64,000 nucleotides of DNA from the NCBI GenBank assembly GCA_050084515.1, contig CM114273.1, positions 11,098,001 to 11,162,000 on the forward strand, in the 5' to 3' direction. The translations under genes were made by a program, and so were the position numbers. The stretch is from Blasia pusilla. Its lineage: Eukaryota > Marchantiophyta > Marchantiopsida > Blasiales. Shown here one piece after another: positions 46,301 to 58,689 of this stretch (positions within the stretch are counted from its first letter, which is position 1; every line of letters begins with the position of its first letter). Under the pieces are notes generated by a model. The model saw nothing but the letters and a program-made list of their open reading frames with translations. It was not told where the DNA came from and did no database searches.

Positions 46301-49300
46301 CAAAGCAATAGCCCAACCCAACTAACTGGAAAGGAATACATTTCTCAGCGCATGTATTGTAAAATGAATTACAGTAAAGCCTTCAACTGACTATCTTTCA
46401 CCCATATCCAGCAATAAAATCTGGAGTTGAAAGGTGTGGAAGACTGGCCATATCATGTTCGTTTGCATTCGTTTTTCTTTTTCAGCTAGATGTCAGTCTG
46501 GCAGGTCTTTCAGTGATCGAATGGGTATGCTCTCAATGGGCAGACATGCACACACTATGCATGTCCATGCAGAGTGCAAAGCTGTTGAATTGTGCTTCAA
46601 ACCAAGGAACTACCTGATCAACAGCCGCCACCACATCCGAGATATACCCTCCAAAAGGGTACAAAGCCTTGTATACCGCAATCCTACATGATTCATACAG
46701 CCCGGCACATATGAGAACAGTCTCAGAATGAAATGCACCTACGCATACACATCTCTGAGAACGAAACGCGTATCTAATGAAAATAAGTTACAAAGGAAGG
46801 AAATTGCAAAACTTTCTTCACAATGCTCGACTACAAACAACACTACCACAGGATACTTGTGACAGGGCCTTCGCTTCTCTTTAGACGTCACAAAACGTTC
46901 AACGTAGAAGGGACTATGCCGTTTAGTGACAGAATCGATGGTGTACGGAAAATTAAGGACTCAAGTAGTTGACCTACTTCCTACATTCCTTGGGGAGACC
47001 CTTGCGTCATGTGCCTTGACAGTTGCAACAAATATGTTTCCTCCGTTTTCCCAGTAGTTTACTGAACGGGAAAAACTTACCTCGCACGAGGCGCCATCCC
47101 GCTGGCGTAACCATAATTATATCCCTTCACTGTCACCGGCACTCCGTGATTACCCGCAGCAGTGGCGGCAGTATGACTGCAAAGTTTGATCAAGCGTGAG
47201 AGAAGACCCACTCATTACTATACACATGGACACTATAGGGGACCTGGAGGTGGTAGATTATAAGGAGCAAGCAAGTGATGTTCGCTCGAGACAGAGAATT
47301 GGCTAGACCAACCGTCGACCGACGATAGAAGACTAAAACAACCATTGATGTGTTCGAGGAAAGGGAAACCACTCACGTTCCGTGGCCGTCTGCGTCGAAG
47401 GGGGAAGCGAAATCACGGGAAACATTGAAATCTCCACCGGCTATGGCGGCTGCAGCGAAGTGCCGGGCTCCAACAATCTTGCCGTTACAAGAACCTTCCG
47501 GGAATTCTGGCGCCACTTCGCAAGTTCCCTTGAAACTTTGAACAGGGTCGTACTGGCGATCAGTGTCACTAGCGAAGCTCGGGTGGCTGGGATAAATGCC
47601 GGTATCAATTATACCAATAACGACACCTTCTCCAGCATTACCAACCCCGCCCAATCGAGGCCACACACCACCAGTAATACCGAGGAAATCTGGGGTATGA
47701 GTCGTCAACTTCTGCACTTTCAAGTCTTTCTCAACTTGGAGAACTCCTTCAGTGGAGGCAAGTGCCTCAGCCTGCACAAGTACGGAAACCGCATAGGTGA
47801 GAACAATACTTCTTGACGAGGAAACACTTCATTTTCAGAACTCCTGGACGTCGTCGGGTTGCAAGACCCGTCGCCCACTCCTTCCTATTTGGGATCAAAG
47901 GCAAGCCCGAGTCCTCATCAAGTCATCAGGATTGAACCACAGTACCCCGGTAATGCAGAATTCACCCTCAAGAACCTGATTCGGGGATACAGTTGCCATT
48001 CGCTTTCTCTGATCAAACTCGACACATTGGGGGAAAGCAGAGTTTGTACCTGCTCCGGCGTCATTTGAACGGCGAAGCCATTGATAAGGTAGTGGTAACT
48101 GTAAAGTTTCGTGTAAGTGCCCTTCACTAGAGCTTTCTCCAGAACCGAGTCGTGCTGTGTTGTCATGAATTCTTTGTACGCTTGCACATCGGCACTGCAG
48201 AGGAAAAGGGAAGGAAGGAGCGTTAGGTTGCATCATCGCCACAACGAATGCAAATGGGATGTGAAGGTGGATATGCGGTCACAAGCAAGACTAGCTAGCG
48301 CTTCAAAATACGCTGGAATGGCTATTCAGGATTGTGTGCCATACCACTACAGGAAAACTGCCCAAGAGAATAAAGCCAAGGTCCTTAATTAGCTCACAAG
48401 CCAAAACTAGCTTGAGGTCTCTCAGAAGTTGAACATTCCTAACAAGGTATTCAGCCCTGAGGCCACACCTTCGGTCCCGAAGCTACAAATTAAAAATCGA
48501 GTGACAAATCTTTTGAACGGATTCCATCCAGAGGAGACGAATCATTTCAAAATCGAAGTAATTTGCTACTACTCTCCATCGTATGTCAATCCACCAGAAC
48601 GCGTCAGACAGCTTTCAAGAGGGACTTGGTGTCATCCGTAAAAGCGAAAAAATAGTCGGGAAGCTCAGATACTTCAGTTCAGTCTTCAGCACACATTCCA
48701 AGACTGAAGAAAAGGGGAAGTAAAGGTGCAAATTTCGATGGTTGGGGTAGTCTTTGAACTCAAAAGTAGACCTGCTACACGGCGACTCCGGATGACCACT
48801 AAAAGGATGATAAGCATATTTGGAGGCTATCCTTGCAACTACCGCGTTTTACGAAAAAGAAATGGAACGGGAAAGTCTAGATATCATTCAATTGACGCTC
48901 CCACCCTACTGCAATCGTAGGCGACAAAGATCGCCTGACTGCTTTGGAAAGAAGTCGAGAAAACCTACTCACACCCAAAAGAACGTCGTGAGGGGGATTG
49001 CTGGCGGTGAAGTAAAACACAGGCAGAGGATAGGAGATAAACGAAAAAGAGCACGAAGGGAGAAGGGCTCCAAACGATTCAACGCTCGAAGGGAGAGACC
49101 CGAAGCACCCTCATCGAGCTGAAGAGGAAACATGGACGAAAAAGAAAAGCACGATCGGATCGAGAATCCCACGGATCCAGCTCAAAAAGCAGAAAGCACC
49201 AACGTCGTATGTTCTCAGCTCCTCTTTCATCCTGCTGACAGCGGAAAACCTACCACCTTACGCCCTGTAGATAATATCGAAGGACTAAGAAGGTGAGCTG

Positions 49301-49513
49301 ATAATTTAGGCCCCTGTCTGTTGCAATGAGAATATGATTAAGAAGTTACCTTGACACGTCCACTTTCCGCCCTTCTGTTGCAGTCGCCTTCAGACCGGGG
49401 ACAGAGCCCGTGTAAGTTGACACCGGGGGTTCTACCATGCGCACCATGTAAATCTCCGCTGAAGTCAGCCCCAAAGTCAGCACTACTACCAGCATTGCAG
49501 AGAGCAACTTCAT
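43375..49513 (-). CDS. Subtilisin-like serine protease, SBT2 type (gene 2)
   Basis: A secreted subtilase of 817 residues in 10 exons: 49513-49350, 48194-48050, 47771-47377, 47176-47081, 46683-46614, 46239-45957, 45436-45111, 44808-44541, 44198-43917, 43799-43375. Introns are GT/AG and the exon sum (2454 nt) divides by three. Start chosen at ATG 49513 because it opens directly on a signal peptide (MKLLSAMLVVVLTLGLTSA); an in-frame ATG at 49570 would add 19 residues. I9 propeptide in exons 1-2; Asp159 (IIDTG), His233 (DGHGT), Asn339 (AAGNSGP) and Ser593 (GTSMATPH) complete the catalytic set. PA domain in exon 7, Fn3-like C-terminus. Exons 2, 3, 4, 6 and the Ser exon have exactly the same lengths as in gene 1 (145, 395, 96, 283, 282), so the two are duplicates. 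Nothing looks broken. Confidence 0.9.
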
Positions 49514-52500
49514 TTTGGCTATGAAAACTGCACCGCCCTGCCTTACTGTGAGCGTTGCTGAATCTTCCACTCACTTGCTCTGGCCCCGGATCTGCTCAGC
49601 TCGATTGGTCATGAGTCGCAAAGTTTCGGACTTCTAGTCAGCATACTTGGCGAGAACACCACACAGAGAAACGACTGTTAGCATCTTTCTCCACTCTTTC
49701 TTTATCGGGAAAATACTCTTTCCGCACTGCCAGTAGACGACGCAGCTGGATTGGGTTTCCACGAGGAGGAACGACTTCTTAGACAGAAATCCCAACTTCT
49801 TCAGCACACAGCTTTCACCCAACTTCGATCTACTGTTTCAGCAGCTCCCCACGACATTTACGAGCTTATTGGTACAACCCGGGTTTCTCCGCAAGATGCG
49901 CACCCCACGAGAGAACTACTGCTGTGCACCCAAAGAGCTGGAGAACTTCAGGCTCGGCGATCCTCTACACCACTCTTCGCACACCAGACACTCGAGCTGA
50001 CTCTACTCGAGTGTGCTACTAATTTCTGACTACTCTCGCTATCTCTCTTCGGAACTGCACACGAAGACACCACCACCACTGGACGGACAAGCTGGTTTGG
50101 TTCTGGACACAGGCGACCCAGACCCTCCTCCAGTCCCGCTGCACTGACCGCAACGAGCTCACGCCTGACTCGCCTGTCCGAAGGTTTTCCTCCACTCCGC
50201 CCTAGAACGGGTAAGAAACTCTGCCCAGCAAGAAAGGAAGCAGAGGAGCTTGCCTGGCGGGGGAACTCCCGAACTCCAAAGCCAACAAAATCTAGCTCGA
50301 GTCAGCATTTAATGCCCTTACTTATTTATAAGCATTTATAAGCTTGGACCAACACTAAATGGCATGATATTGCGGGCCCAAGCAAGCCGACCTCGGCCCT
50401 ACATGTGACATGTCATCTCACGGCTTCCCCAAAAAGCAACTAGAAGCCTCGCCATTGCCCAACCAATGAATCCCCAGCAGTACGCAACGACCTCTAGTGC
50501 CTCGCTGCATCACACTCTTCTGCTGAGTCACTCGCTACGCCACTGCAGGACTCCCTTCAGATCAACCTTGCAGAACGCGCACACATTCCGCTACTGCAGT
50601 TTCAATGTCTTCTCTAACAACTACACAACTCTAAAGCAGAAAACATATCGCCCAGCTGCGCGCCGCCATGTCTAAGTGCAGCGCCGAGCCGGCATTCCAG
50701 CTAGCTACTCCTGATGAGGGGCTGGTTGTGGAGCAAACACAAACCTCATGAGCAACCAGCTCTTCGGGAAGAAAAGAACCAGCCCTTTTCAGTGGCATCT
50801 GGTTGCCGGCACTTTCGCACCCTTTGGAAGCACTAAATCTGCGGCCAATAAGCGCACAGTTATCCGCGCCGCCGGACGCTTCCCCCCAGACCCGGAAATC
50901 CAAGGTCCGGAGAAAATTTGCGAACGCAGACGTTTCCTGTCCGACCCGGTAGGCATCCATCTGCCTCACCAAGACTGCCCTCTTTCACATGTCAGTTTCT
51001 GGGCCAAATTACCAATCACAGGGCACCGTCGCCCGCGACAGCTGGTGGGTATTACGTGACTCTAACGTGGCAGCGCTCCATCAAGCCACTGGACTACTGG
51101 CACTCCAGATTTCCAGTCACCTGCCTCTCCTGTCACACCCTTCCTCCCTCCCCGGTCCCTCAGCAATCAGCGGAAATTCTTCCTCCTGGACCGCCCTAGC
51201 TGCCCTTATCGAACCGACGGTACAGAGCCTCATACTGGATTCAGCATCCGCGGTCGCTCGTTCGTACCTACGGTTAATATGCGCATCGACAACCTCGTTG
51301 AGTATACCGGGTCTCGTACATGACGCTAGAACTGTAACGGGATTGCTACGGATTGCGACCTTAATAATCTCGGTACATGTAGCGGTACCTGAATGTGTCC
51401 TTACCTACCACCGGTCCAAGGTCATTACGCCTCATCTGGAGCAACATCCGTATATTCCCAATAATAGCAAGACATTTCACCATACCCTGGCGGATCTTCG
51501 TCGTTTCCTCTCGTTGGCGGTCGAGACAGCCACGGACAGGCCGAGGGAAATAAGTAGCCGTTGTGGCGATAGCTGGTAGCTGGGCATCTGATCCGCCCCC
51601 GTCTAAACGGCCTTTTACCGGGGGTGGTTTTTATTATCACTCTTGGAACTCGTAACCGCCCGCGACCGACGAAGCGTTTCCCGATCGCATCGTTCGCGGC
51701 GCCGAGCATGTCCGCTGGCCAGTCGCCCTCATTGCAAGCCTGCTACAGCTTCCACCGGGTCAGGTACAGAGCTCCTGCGAGGACTGAGTTCCGGCTATAC
51801 ATTAGTCTACAGGAACTTCCTGACCGTACAGGTCCTTACAAGAGCATATTGCTTTTGAAAGAAAAAGCTTCACGATATATTGCGGAGATATACTTCCGGG
51901 CCTCTGGACGGAGGACTGTACCCTACTACTCGTATCGCAGACACCAGCTTCTAGCGTTTGAGGTACGTGTACTGCAGACGCCGGGGATCGAATAACTGCC
52001 ACGTGGTTGCATCCGGGGTCACTTCCCATGAAGAAAGGAAGAAGTACGTCATGTGCCCCAATGCCAGTGTGGATTAAAGGAGTGGGACAGTACGTACGGT
52101 ACCTTGTAGGGAGCGTGTGGAGAATTATGTTCGCACTCCTACGCGGGGAGGGAGGGAGGGAGGGAGAAGGAGCGAAGGGCAAGGGGACGTATCAAGCATG
52201 ACATGGTCCTTCATTCCTTATGAACGCGTGACAAGTACTTTCTTCGACAAAGGGACTCCCTCGTTTAGTGTATTTGGGTTTTGGGTCGTGAAGAGACATG
52301 GTCGAAGAATGCTCCGAAAGGGAATTCCAGACAAAAAATAACTCCACGTGATTCCATGCATCGCCCTAGCTAAACGCAGACAAACTAGACTTCAATAAAA
52401 AGAGACGGGAAACCCGTCATCTCTCGGGAAGTACCGGGAGGGAGACTTGAAGAGTCAGAAACATCGAGGCGAGGGGGGCAACCCTCTCCTCCCGAGAGGG

Positions 52501-55023
52501 TTGCATACTTCAGATATGCGTAGGAGCAACTTCTTATGAAAATAGATGCGTCGGACTAGTGAGGTGGACTTGAAAACCCGGAGAACTAGTGTGGAGCTCC
52601 TCGACGTTGCGTGGTAAAGTGGCTCTCCAAATGGTGAACTGCGCAGAGGGTTACGACGGGTAGTCAGCTCCATCAGCACTACCACAATGTTGTGCTACAG
52701 CACTGGGCAGGAGAAGCGAATCTTCCAATGCATGAAGTCATAATCGAGCAGAAGAAAACGGGGGCACGAGGACAATAGTTGTCCGGCCCCAATAGAGGGT
52801 GGGGGGGGTCCTTCTTGCTCCTATTTCCGCTCTTCGGGAATCTCTGTCTAACGACAACGGGGCTGTGAGAGGTCTCCCCACCAAGGAGTCTTTATAGTCA
52901 TGACGCCTATAAAAGTGTTCTCTTGTTGCCTATGTCATGAAACCATTGCCTTTTAAGCCGTCTCCAACAAGGAGGATGTCAAACCAAAAGAAAATGCATG
53001 AAAATCCTATCCTTGTCTACCCCCTCCCCAACTCCAAATGGATTTGGAGTTTCTTTCATTTATCATTTGTCATGTTAGTCTCCTGCGACCATTGGATCTT
53101 TTCATTGTGCTACTTCACTCTTCACTTTTACCATTGCAAGGTCCTCGCTAGTTGGAAACTTCCATTCTGCTCGGGAATGTCGGTTATCCAAATCTTGCCT
53201 TGCGCCTTACAATCCAAAACCTTATTCCTTATTCTAAGTAATAAAATATAAAATTCTTGTCTTTCACTCAATTTTTAAATTTAAAAACTCACTTTCTCCG
53301 GAAGTAATGATACTTATCCGAACTCAAAAGCAGAATTTAATCTCCTCCTATCCCACGTATGGGGAGAAGCTGGGTTACGACCCGGGAGAACCCAACCGGT
53401 TGCAATTTCAAATTTTCGCTTTCATTTCTTTATCACTTCTAAAAACCAACCAACTGAAAATATCAAATAAGAACACTTTTTTTAATCAAAGAGAAGACTT
53501 CGAAAATTTCCGTCGTTTATAAACATGCAAAAGTTCTCCGGGAAAAACAGTTCAAAAACTATGTAGACCCCATACGTCACTAGCTCACAATCTCTGCTGG
53601 AAGAAGAATTACACCGTATACAACTCACACGTACCGTAAATAAATGACTGATTAATTTCTTTGACCAAATTTCGTCGAACTTCCACTGGAAAGCTTCGTT
53701 CAAGAGTTTAGGAGGTGGACTCCATATGCACGGCATCTCAACACAGTTACGAGATGAATAGTCGAGGAAAGAAACTTCATTGACCTCCCAATGTACAAAT
53801 GTACCACGCCGTCCTCTGGTAAATGGTAAACGGAGATGATGTCATTGCGCATAGGAAAGTGAAGATACCACAAACCTACAGGGTGTGGGGCAGCGCTGTG
53901 GGAGGGAGCCGCTAAGAGAAACGATTACAACAAACTCTCCGGATGATTGTGTGCACATGAGTAGCTCATAATCACGTAAAGTGATCCGCGACCGAGCACT
54001 GACTACATGGGGAGATTGGCTTGGCACAATATTTATTCCTCGCGTCGTGCTCTCTTTGTTTCTCACCTATCAAATTGTCTCGAGAGTTGTCCCGCAACGA
54101 CTCAGGAGTAACTCCCGACGTATCATTAGGAAGCGGAATCAATGTGCCAAATGCCAGCACAATGATGGTATATTTGTCTTTATGAACGAACATAGCCTAC
54201 GACGCTACGCGATACAGTTCGCGACCGCAACTACCGATGAGCGCCTCTCCGGTTCGTAAAACATCAAAACCGGCATTTCCAGACACCTCCGACACCGCCC
54301 ATGAGAAGTTTTGTTTGCGCCCGGGGGTGGGGGGCTTCTCTAGTGTTCTATTTGCACACGATGGATCGATCAAGCTAAATAAATAAAACACACAAAATGA
54401 ATGCAGCAAACTATTAGGTGTAATCAAAACGACAAGACAACATCCCCTCTTCATGTGATGGTTCACACACCGATTTTATCAGGTTTTGAGGAGTCCCCTC
54501 TTTTGTACTTCCGATGGGTTTTCCAGTTTTTACGACTTTGTTGCACCAATTTTATCAGTTGGGGAAGGCACGAGGTGGTTGTAGAATGACTCCATCTAGG
54601 ATAGCGACGTCGACCGCACTTCAGAGAAAAGCGGTCGTGGAACAACCTTCAAGTGCGCACTTGAAAGAGAGTGCGGCAACACTTGCAACCATTGGAAAAG
54701 AGATCCACTCAGTTGGAGCACAACCGCAGGCATCAATTGGCAAGGAAAACACATCACAACCTATAGAGCATTTTGGGCTTCAAGAGTCCGCCTCGGAAGG
54801 TATGCTCATGGGAGCCATTTAGAGCGCATTGGGGGGATTGAGAACGCACAATACATGGGAGAAAAGACAAAACCCTGGTGGGTAAGGGAGCATGAAGACT
54901 TCTTATAGGAGGCAGATTTCTATCCCAACACTAAAAAGGAAGTATTTGTAAATATCCTATTGCGACCCAATCAACATAGAGGAAGGGGATTCCCACTAGG
55001 GTAGAGAAAAGCGCACAGCCAAA

Positions 55024-55026
<3 letters not shown>
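49514..55026. other. Upstream of SBT2 gene 2, no gene recognised
   Basis: The first few hundred bases above 49513 should be the promoter and 5' UTR of gene 2; an AT-rich ttatttataagcatttataagc at about 50323-50344 is the only TATA-like element I noticed and it is distant. Open frames such as 50989-51579, 51624-51995 and 54514-54822 show no family, no matching introns and overlapping frames on the other strand. I leave them uncalled. Confidence 0.4.

Positions 55027-55072
<46 letters not shown>
55027..55072. repeat. (AG)23 microsatellite
   Basis: An uninterrupted run of AG dinucleotides, the only long simple repeat in the window. Confidence 0.97.
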
Positions 55073-55076
<4 letters not shown>

Positions 55077-55944
55077 GTTTCCAGAAAATAATCTAGAAAG
55101 GGTCCATTGGAAGATGAGAGGGGTGGTAACATAGTCGTAACCCCTACTCGGCCAAACCACCCGTGCTCCCTCAAAGTCTGAGACCGCATGACTGCATGAA
55201 GGTTGAGAGTAATATTACCCGATTACTTTGAGTAGTTAAGTATATAGCTTTCCTACTATGTATGCGTAGACACTTTAACTATTTCAATTCAAGTGCACGG
55301 AACGAGGCCATCAAGGATTTTTGAAAAGCAGGTCCTTTTGATAGTGACGAAGAGAAAGCTATCCGCCAAGGTCTGAACTTTTTGTCATGTCCCTTGACTA
55401 GGACGATACTCAACAAACCTCATTGCCCCACATGTAGTGCGTTCTCCATTTACATTCCAACCAAAGGCCTAGGGCCACCTCCTGCTTGGAAGGCTATGCA
55501 ATGTGCAAGAGAGCAAGTTGCAAAAGGAGCACCTTATAATGGCACAAAGGGGGAAATGGAGAGAACGCAAGAGACCGAGGCATGGATGAAGCTCATTCAT
55601 AATACTACCAACGTGTTGACAAGAGAATTGTGAGGGATTGTGCCACTTTCTTCTGTGTACAAAAGGATCATGATGGGGTGGAATGGAGAGAGAAGATTTG
55701 TCTCTATGAGCTTGAAGGCCAACGACTCGATGGCCATTCAACTTTTCTTAGTGAGCGTGTACAAGAAAATACAATGCAAATGCAAGCATTACATGACGTT
55801 CTATATCCACCAAATGAAAGGGGGTGCATGCAATATTTCCCTCAATCACTTCGGATCTCGATGAGGTACATATGTTGAAGTCATAAATGAAGGTCAATAT
55901 GGACAGATGAACATCGTTGGACAAAGTACCCCTAGAGAGCTCCG
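55073..55944. other. Unidentified + strand open frames left of element D
   Basis: Frames 55382-55633 (CPTCSAFSIYIPTKGLGPP, AWKAMQCAREQ) and 55640-55864 read through in different frames and could be one broken protein. I do not recognise the family. A decayed transposon gene is possible. Confidence 0.2.
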
Positions 55945-56580
55945 TGTTGTGCGCATACACATCGCTACATAACATACATCGCTATCACCGAACACACACA
56001 CAAACATGCATGATTCCATGCTAATTCATGGCATCCAAACAACGAGACAAGAAGTACTAAAATATCTCCAATTAAATCAGGATCCAATCTCTCTCAACAC
56101 CATAACTCTCAAATGTATGCACTCTCACATGTCTCTCTCAATGTCAAACCAAACCCACTCTCCTAATGAGAGGCTTGGGTTACACTCACAAGGCAAGCAC
56201 GACCATAGCTCCGATGCCTCATGCCAAGAGGTTCAACAAAGAGAGAATGAGCTCTCAAGCTCTCTCTCCTTGAGGTATACCCCTCCCCTCTCCCAAGCTC
56301 TCTCCATGGTAACCTATGCTCCCAAGTCACCTCCTTGACCTGATGTAGGAGGTCAAGGTCCACTTACCAAAAATAGAATATCAACCATATACTCAAAATG
56401 TTACTTTCTTAAAATAGTAAGTTCCCCAATAAGGTTCCAAATGAGCCGAAACAAAGGAAAACCTGCTCTCTCAAGTTTCCCTGGGCCTCAGCACGTCATC
56501 CTCGACCTCTTGAGCCTATCCTCCACTACTCGTGAATGTGCTCTACTAGATCTCACCGATCTATCCTAAAAGACGTGACA
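55945..56580 (-). repeat. Left (3') LTR of element D, 636 bp
   Basis: TGTTGTGCGCATACACATCG...AAAAGACGTGACA in + coordinates. It matches the inverted solo LTR at 13870-14513 at more than 90% by eye, and its ends resemble those of the LTR of C (TGTCGTGCG...GACA), so C and D are subfamilies of one lineage. Confidence 0.85.
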
Positions 56581-56582
56581 AT

Positions 56583-56725
56583 TATCGTGCGCATACACAT
56601 CGTTATATAACATACATCGCTGTCACCGAAAACACACACGAACATGCACGATCCCATGCTAACTCATGGCATCCAAACAACGAGACAAGAAGTACCAAAA
56701 TATCTCCAATCGCCCCCCTAGCTGG
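56583..56725. repeat. Partial LTR repeat and purine tract beside 3' LTR of D
   Basis: Directly after the LTR and two bases, its first ~130 bp recur (tatcgtgcgcatacacatcg... to ...atatctccaat; compare 55945-56075). Then cgcccccctagctgg follows, a purine tract on the coding strand. In a standard LTR element the tract adjoins the LTR directly; here ~130 bp of LTR-end sequence lies between. Confidence 0.65.
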
Positions 56726-56999
56726 TGGTTAGGTCCCTCTAACTCCATATAGCCATCTATCCCTATCTACAATGACATACATCTCTCGGACGCTAAGAGC
56801 AAGAAGGTCGGGTGCTCATATGGCCCCATCGTTAGTCGCTTTCTTGTCATCCATGTCCCAGACTCAAGTCGAAATGTAGAACTACCTACGCTATGTACAT
56901 CTAGGATACATCCATCATCCCTGAAGAACCCTAGTGTCATATGTCATCCTCTCGAACATCTATCACAGACTAGCATAGTGGCTGCACCGCGGGTAGAAC

Positions 57000-57785
57000 T
57001 ACACAACATACATTGCAAGCCTCTAGGAACTACTGTACCGTCAATATTTGGAAGGTGACATGGCGCATAGTTACGCACATGGTCCTTCCAAATCATATCA
57101 TCGCGTCCTTCCAATAAGAAAACACCTTATAGAAAAACCTCACACACTCTCAAGATGGTGCGCACTCTAGTCACATCCAACGTCGTAGATGCCATCTACT
57201 GCAAGTAGATAAAGTCTCTGTGATGAAACCTCCAGATAGTAGGTCGACAACCACCCCTTGAGTAGTCGCATACCTCAATGTATCCCGATGTTGCGCAATC
57301 GCCAAGTTCTCAAACGCCATGTGCATCACTCTCCGAAACAATTCAACCATCTGAGAACATGCTCGCATCCATATATGAGGGTCATCAAGGTTCAACACCT
57401 CACCAACATCTCGACAAATGGCCGTAGGTAAATCTGGCTTTCGGCGATACAAAAGCAAGTACGGTGAGAAAGACGCTAAGGATGCCTGCTTGTTGAATCT
57501 GTATCCCATTGCCAACCAGGGAAACTAGAGGTCCCAATCTCCTAGGTGACCTCTCTACAAGCCATACTTGCGTAGTCCCCTCTTCACCGTCTACACAACC
57601 CGCTCCGCTAGTCCATCCGTCTCAGGATGATCTCGCAAAGTAGTGCTGTGGTAGATCATTTCCTGATCACACAAGGCCCGAAACTCCATGCGGAAATCTA
57701 TACCCTGGTCTGTCAACACCTCAATTGGTGCGCTGTAATGACTTAGCACTCAATCTAGGAAGGCATACGTGACTCCTCACTCGCT
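57000..57785 (-). pseudogene. Integrase core/C-terminus of element D
   Basis: The 57171-57515 frame holds MGYRFNKQASLASFSPYLLLY and the ENLAIAQHRDTLRYAT tail; 57640-57720 keeps the LTDQG and adjacent Glu-containing region in broken frames. The C-terminal stretch (RNYAPCHLPN) is readable near 57040-57130. The integrase N-terminus is deleted at the 57785 junction. Confidence 0.7.
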
Positions 57786-58260
57786 TTGTCAGGAAATGAC
57801 TCTCTGAAAGCCGGAGCCGGAGCGTTCTTTAACCCAAATGGTAAGAACCGCCACTGGTGCAAGCAATCCTTCCCTTGAGGATGGATGCCCCAAAATGCCG
57901 TCTTCTACCTGTCCTCCAATTCGATAGGCAGCTCATGGTATCAACCTCGAAGATCAAACAAACTAAAGACCTTTGCATGCCCAATAACATCAAAGATCTC
58001 CTCAGGAGTGGGCATGGCATACCTATCGGACTTCATCTGCCGATTGACAGGTCGGTAATCTCCACACATCCGTCCAACTGCCATAGACATCCTTTTTGGC
58101 GGGCATGACCGTGGCAAATGCATACTCTCCATGCGACATCTCCACTAGTCGTGCTCCAACCAAGTCTTGGATCCTACTCTGAATCAAAGCCCTCTCCATG
58201 TCACTTTACCTATAGGGTCGTCAAAAGATCGGCGTGTCACTTGAAAACTCAATGCGGATC
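57786..58260 (-). pseudogene. Reverse transcriptase fragment of element D
   Basis: The 57941-58132 frame has CGDYRPVNRQMKSDRYAMPTP and HAKVFSLFDLRG; the 57829-58020 frame leads to the FGLKNAP region near 57820. The catalytic YxDD half of the palm, the thumb and RNase H are missing. Without these it cannot copy RNA. Confidence 0.75.
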
Positions 58261-58689
58261 CCTAGACCCTTCAGCATATTCAAATCATGCATACTAAATG
58301 AAAAAAAACTCCTCTAAATCCTAAGGAGCTGGTATATATGGCGCCGCTCTCCTCTTGTCAACTTAGGATCCATATCTGGCTCCCAACTCTCCATCGTGAC
58401 TACGGTAGGACTCTCCGGTGCGGATGTCGCTGGTTGCTATGGTACAACCCTGTCTCAGACAACAAAACTTGACTGCTCCCCTACAGCCAACGGCAAAATT
58501 GGATCTCCATATACAGTACCCGAAACCACGCTCAATGTTGTGGCTACCATCTCCTCGCGTACCTGCAAAACATCCCAAGAAGTCCAAGGGTGTCTCTCCT
58601 GATCACCCTTGGTGTGTCGATCTCCTCGGGTCTCGCCCCAGCCATTGCCTCAACCGTCTCGGTAGGCATGGGGCTCACCAACGCAACTG

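Noticed and set aside
50989-51579. 196-codon + strand open frame upstream of SBT2 gene 2
   Set aside because: No recognised family, composition like surrounding non-coding sequence, and other frames overlap it. Not called.
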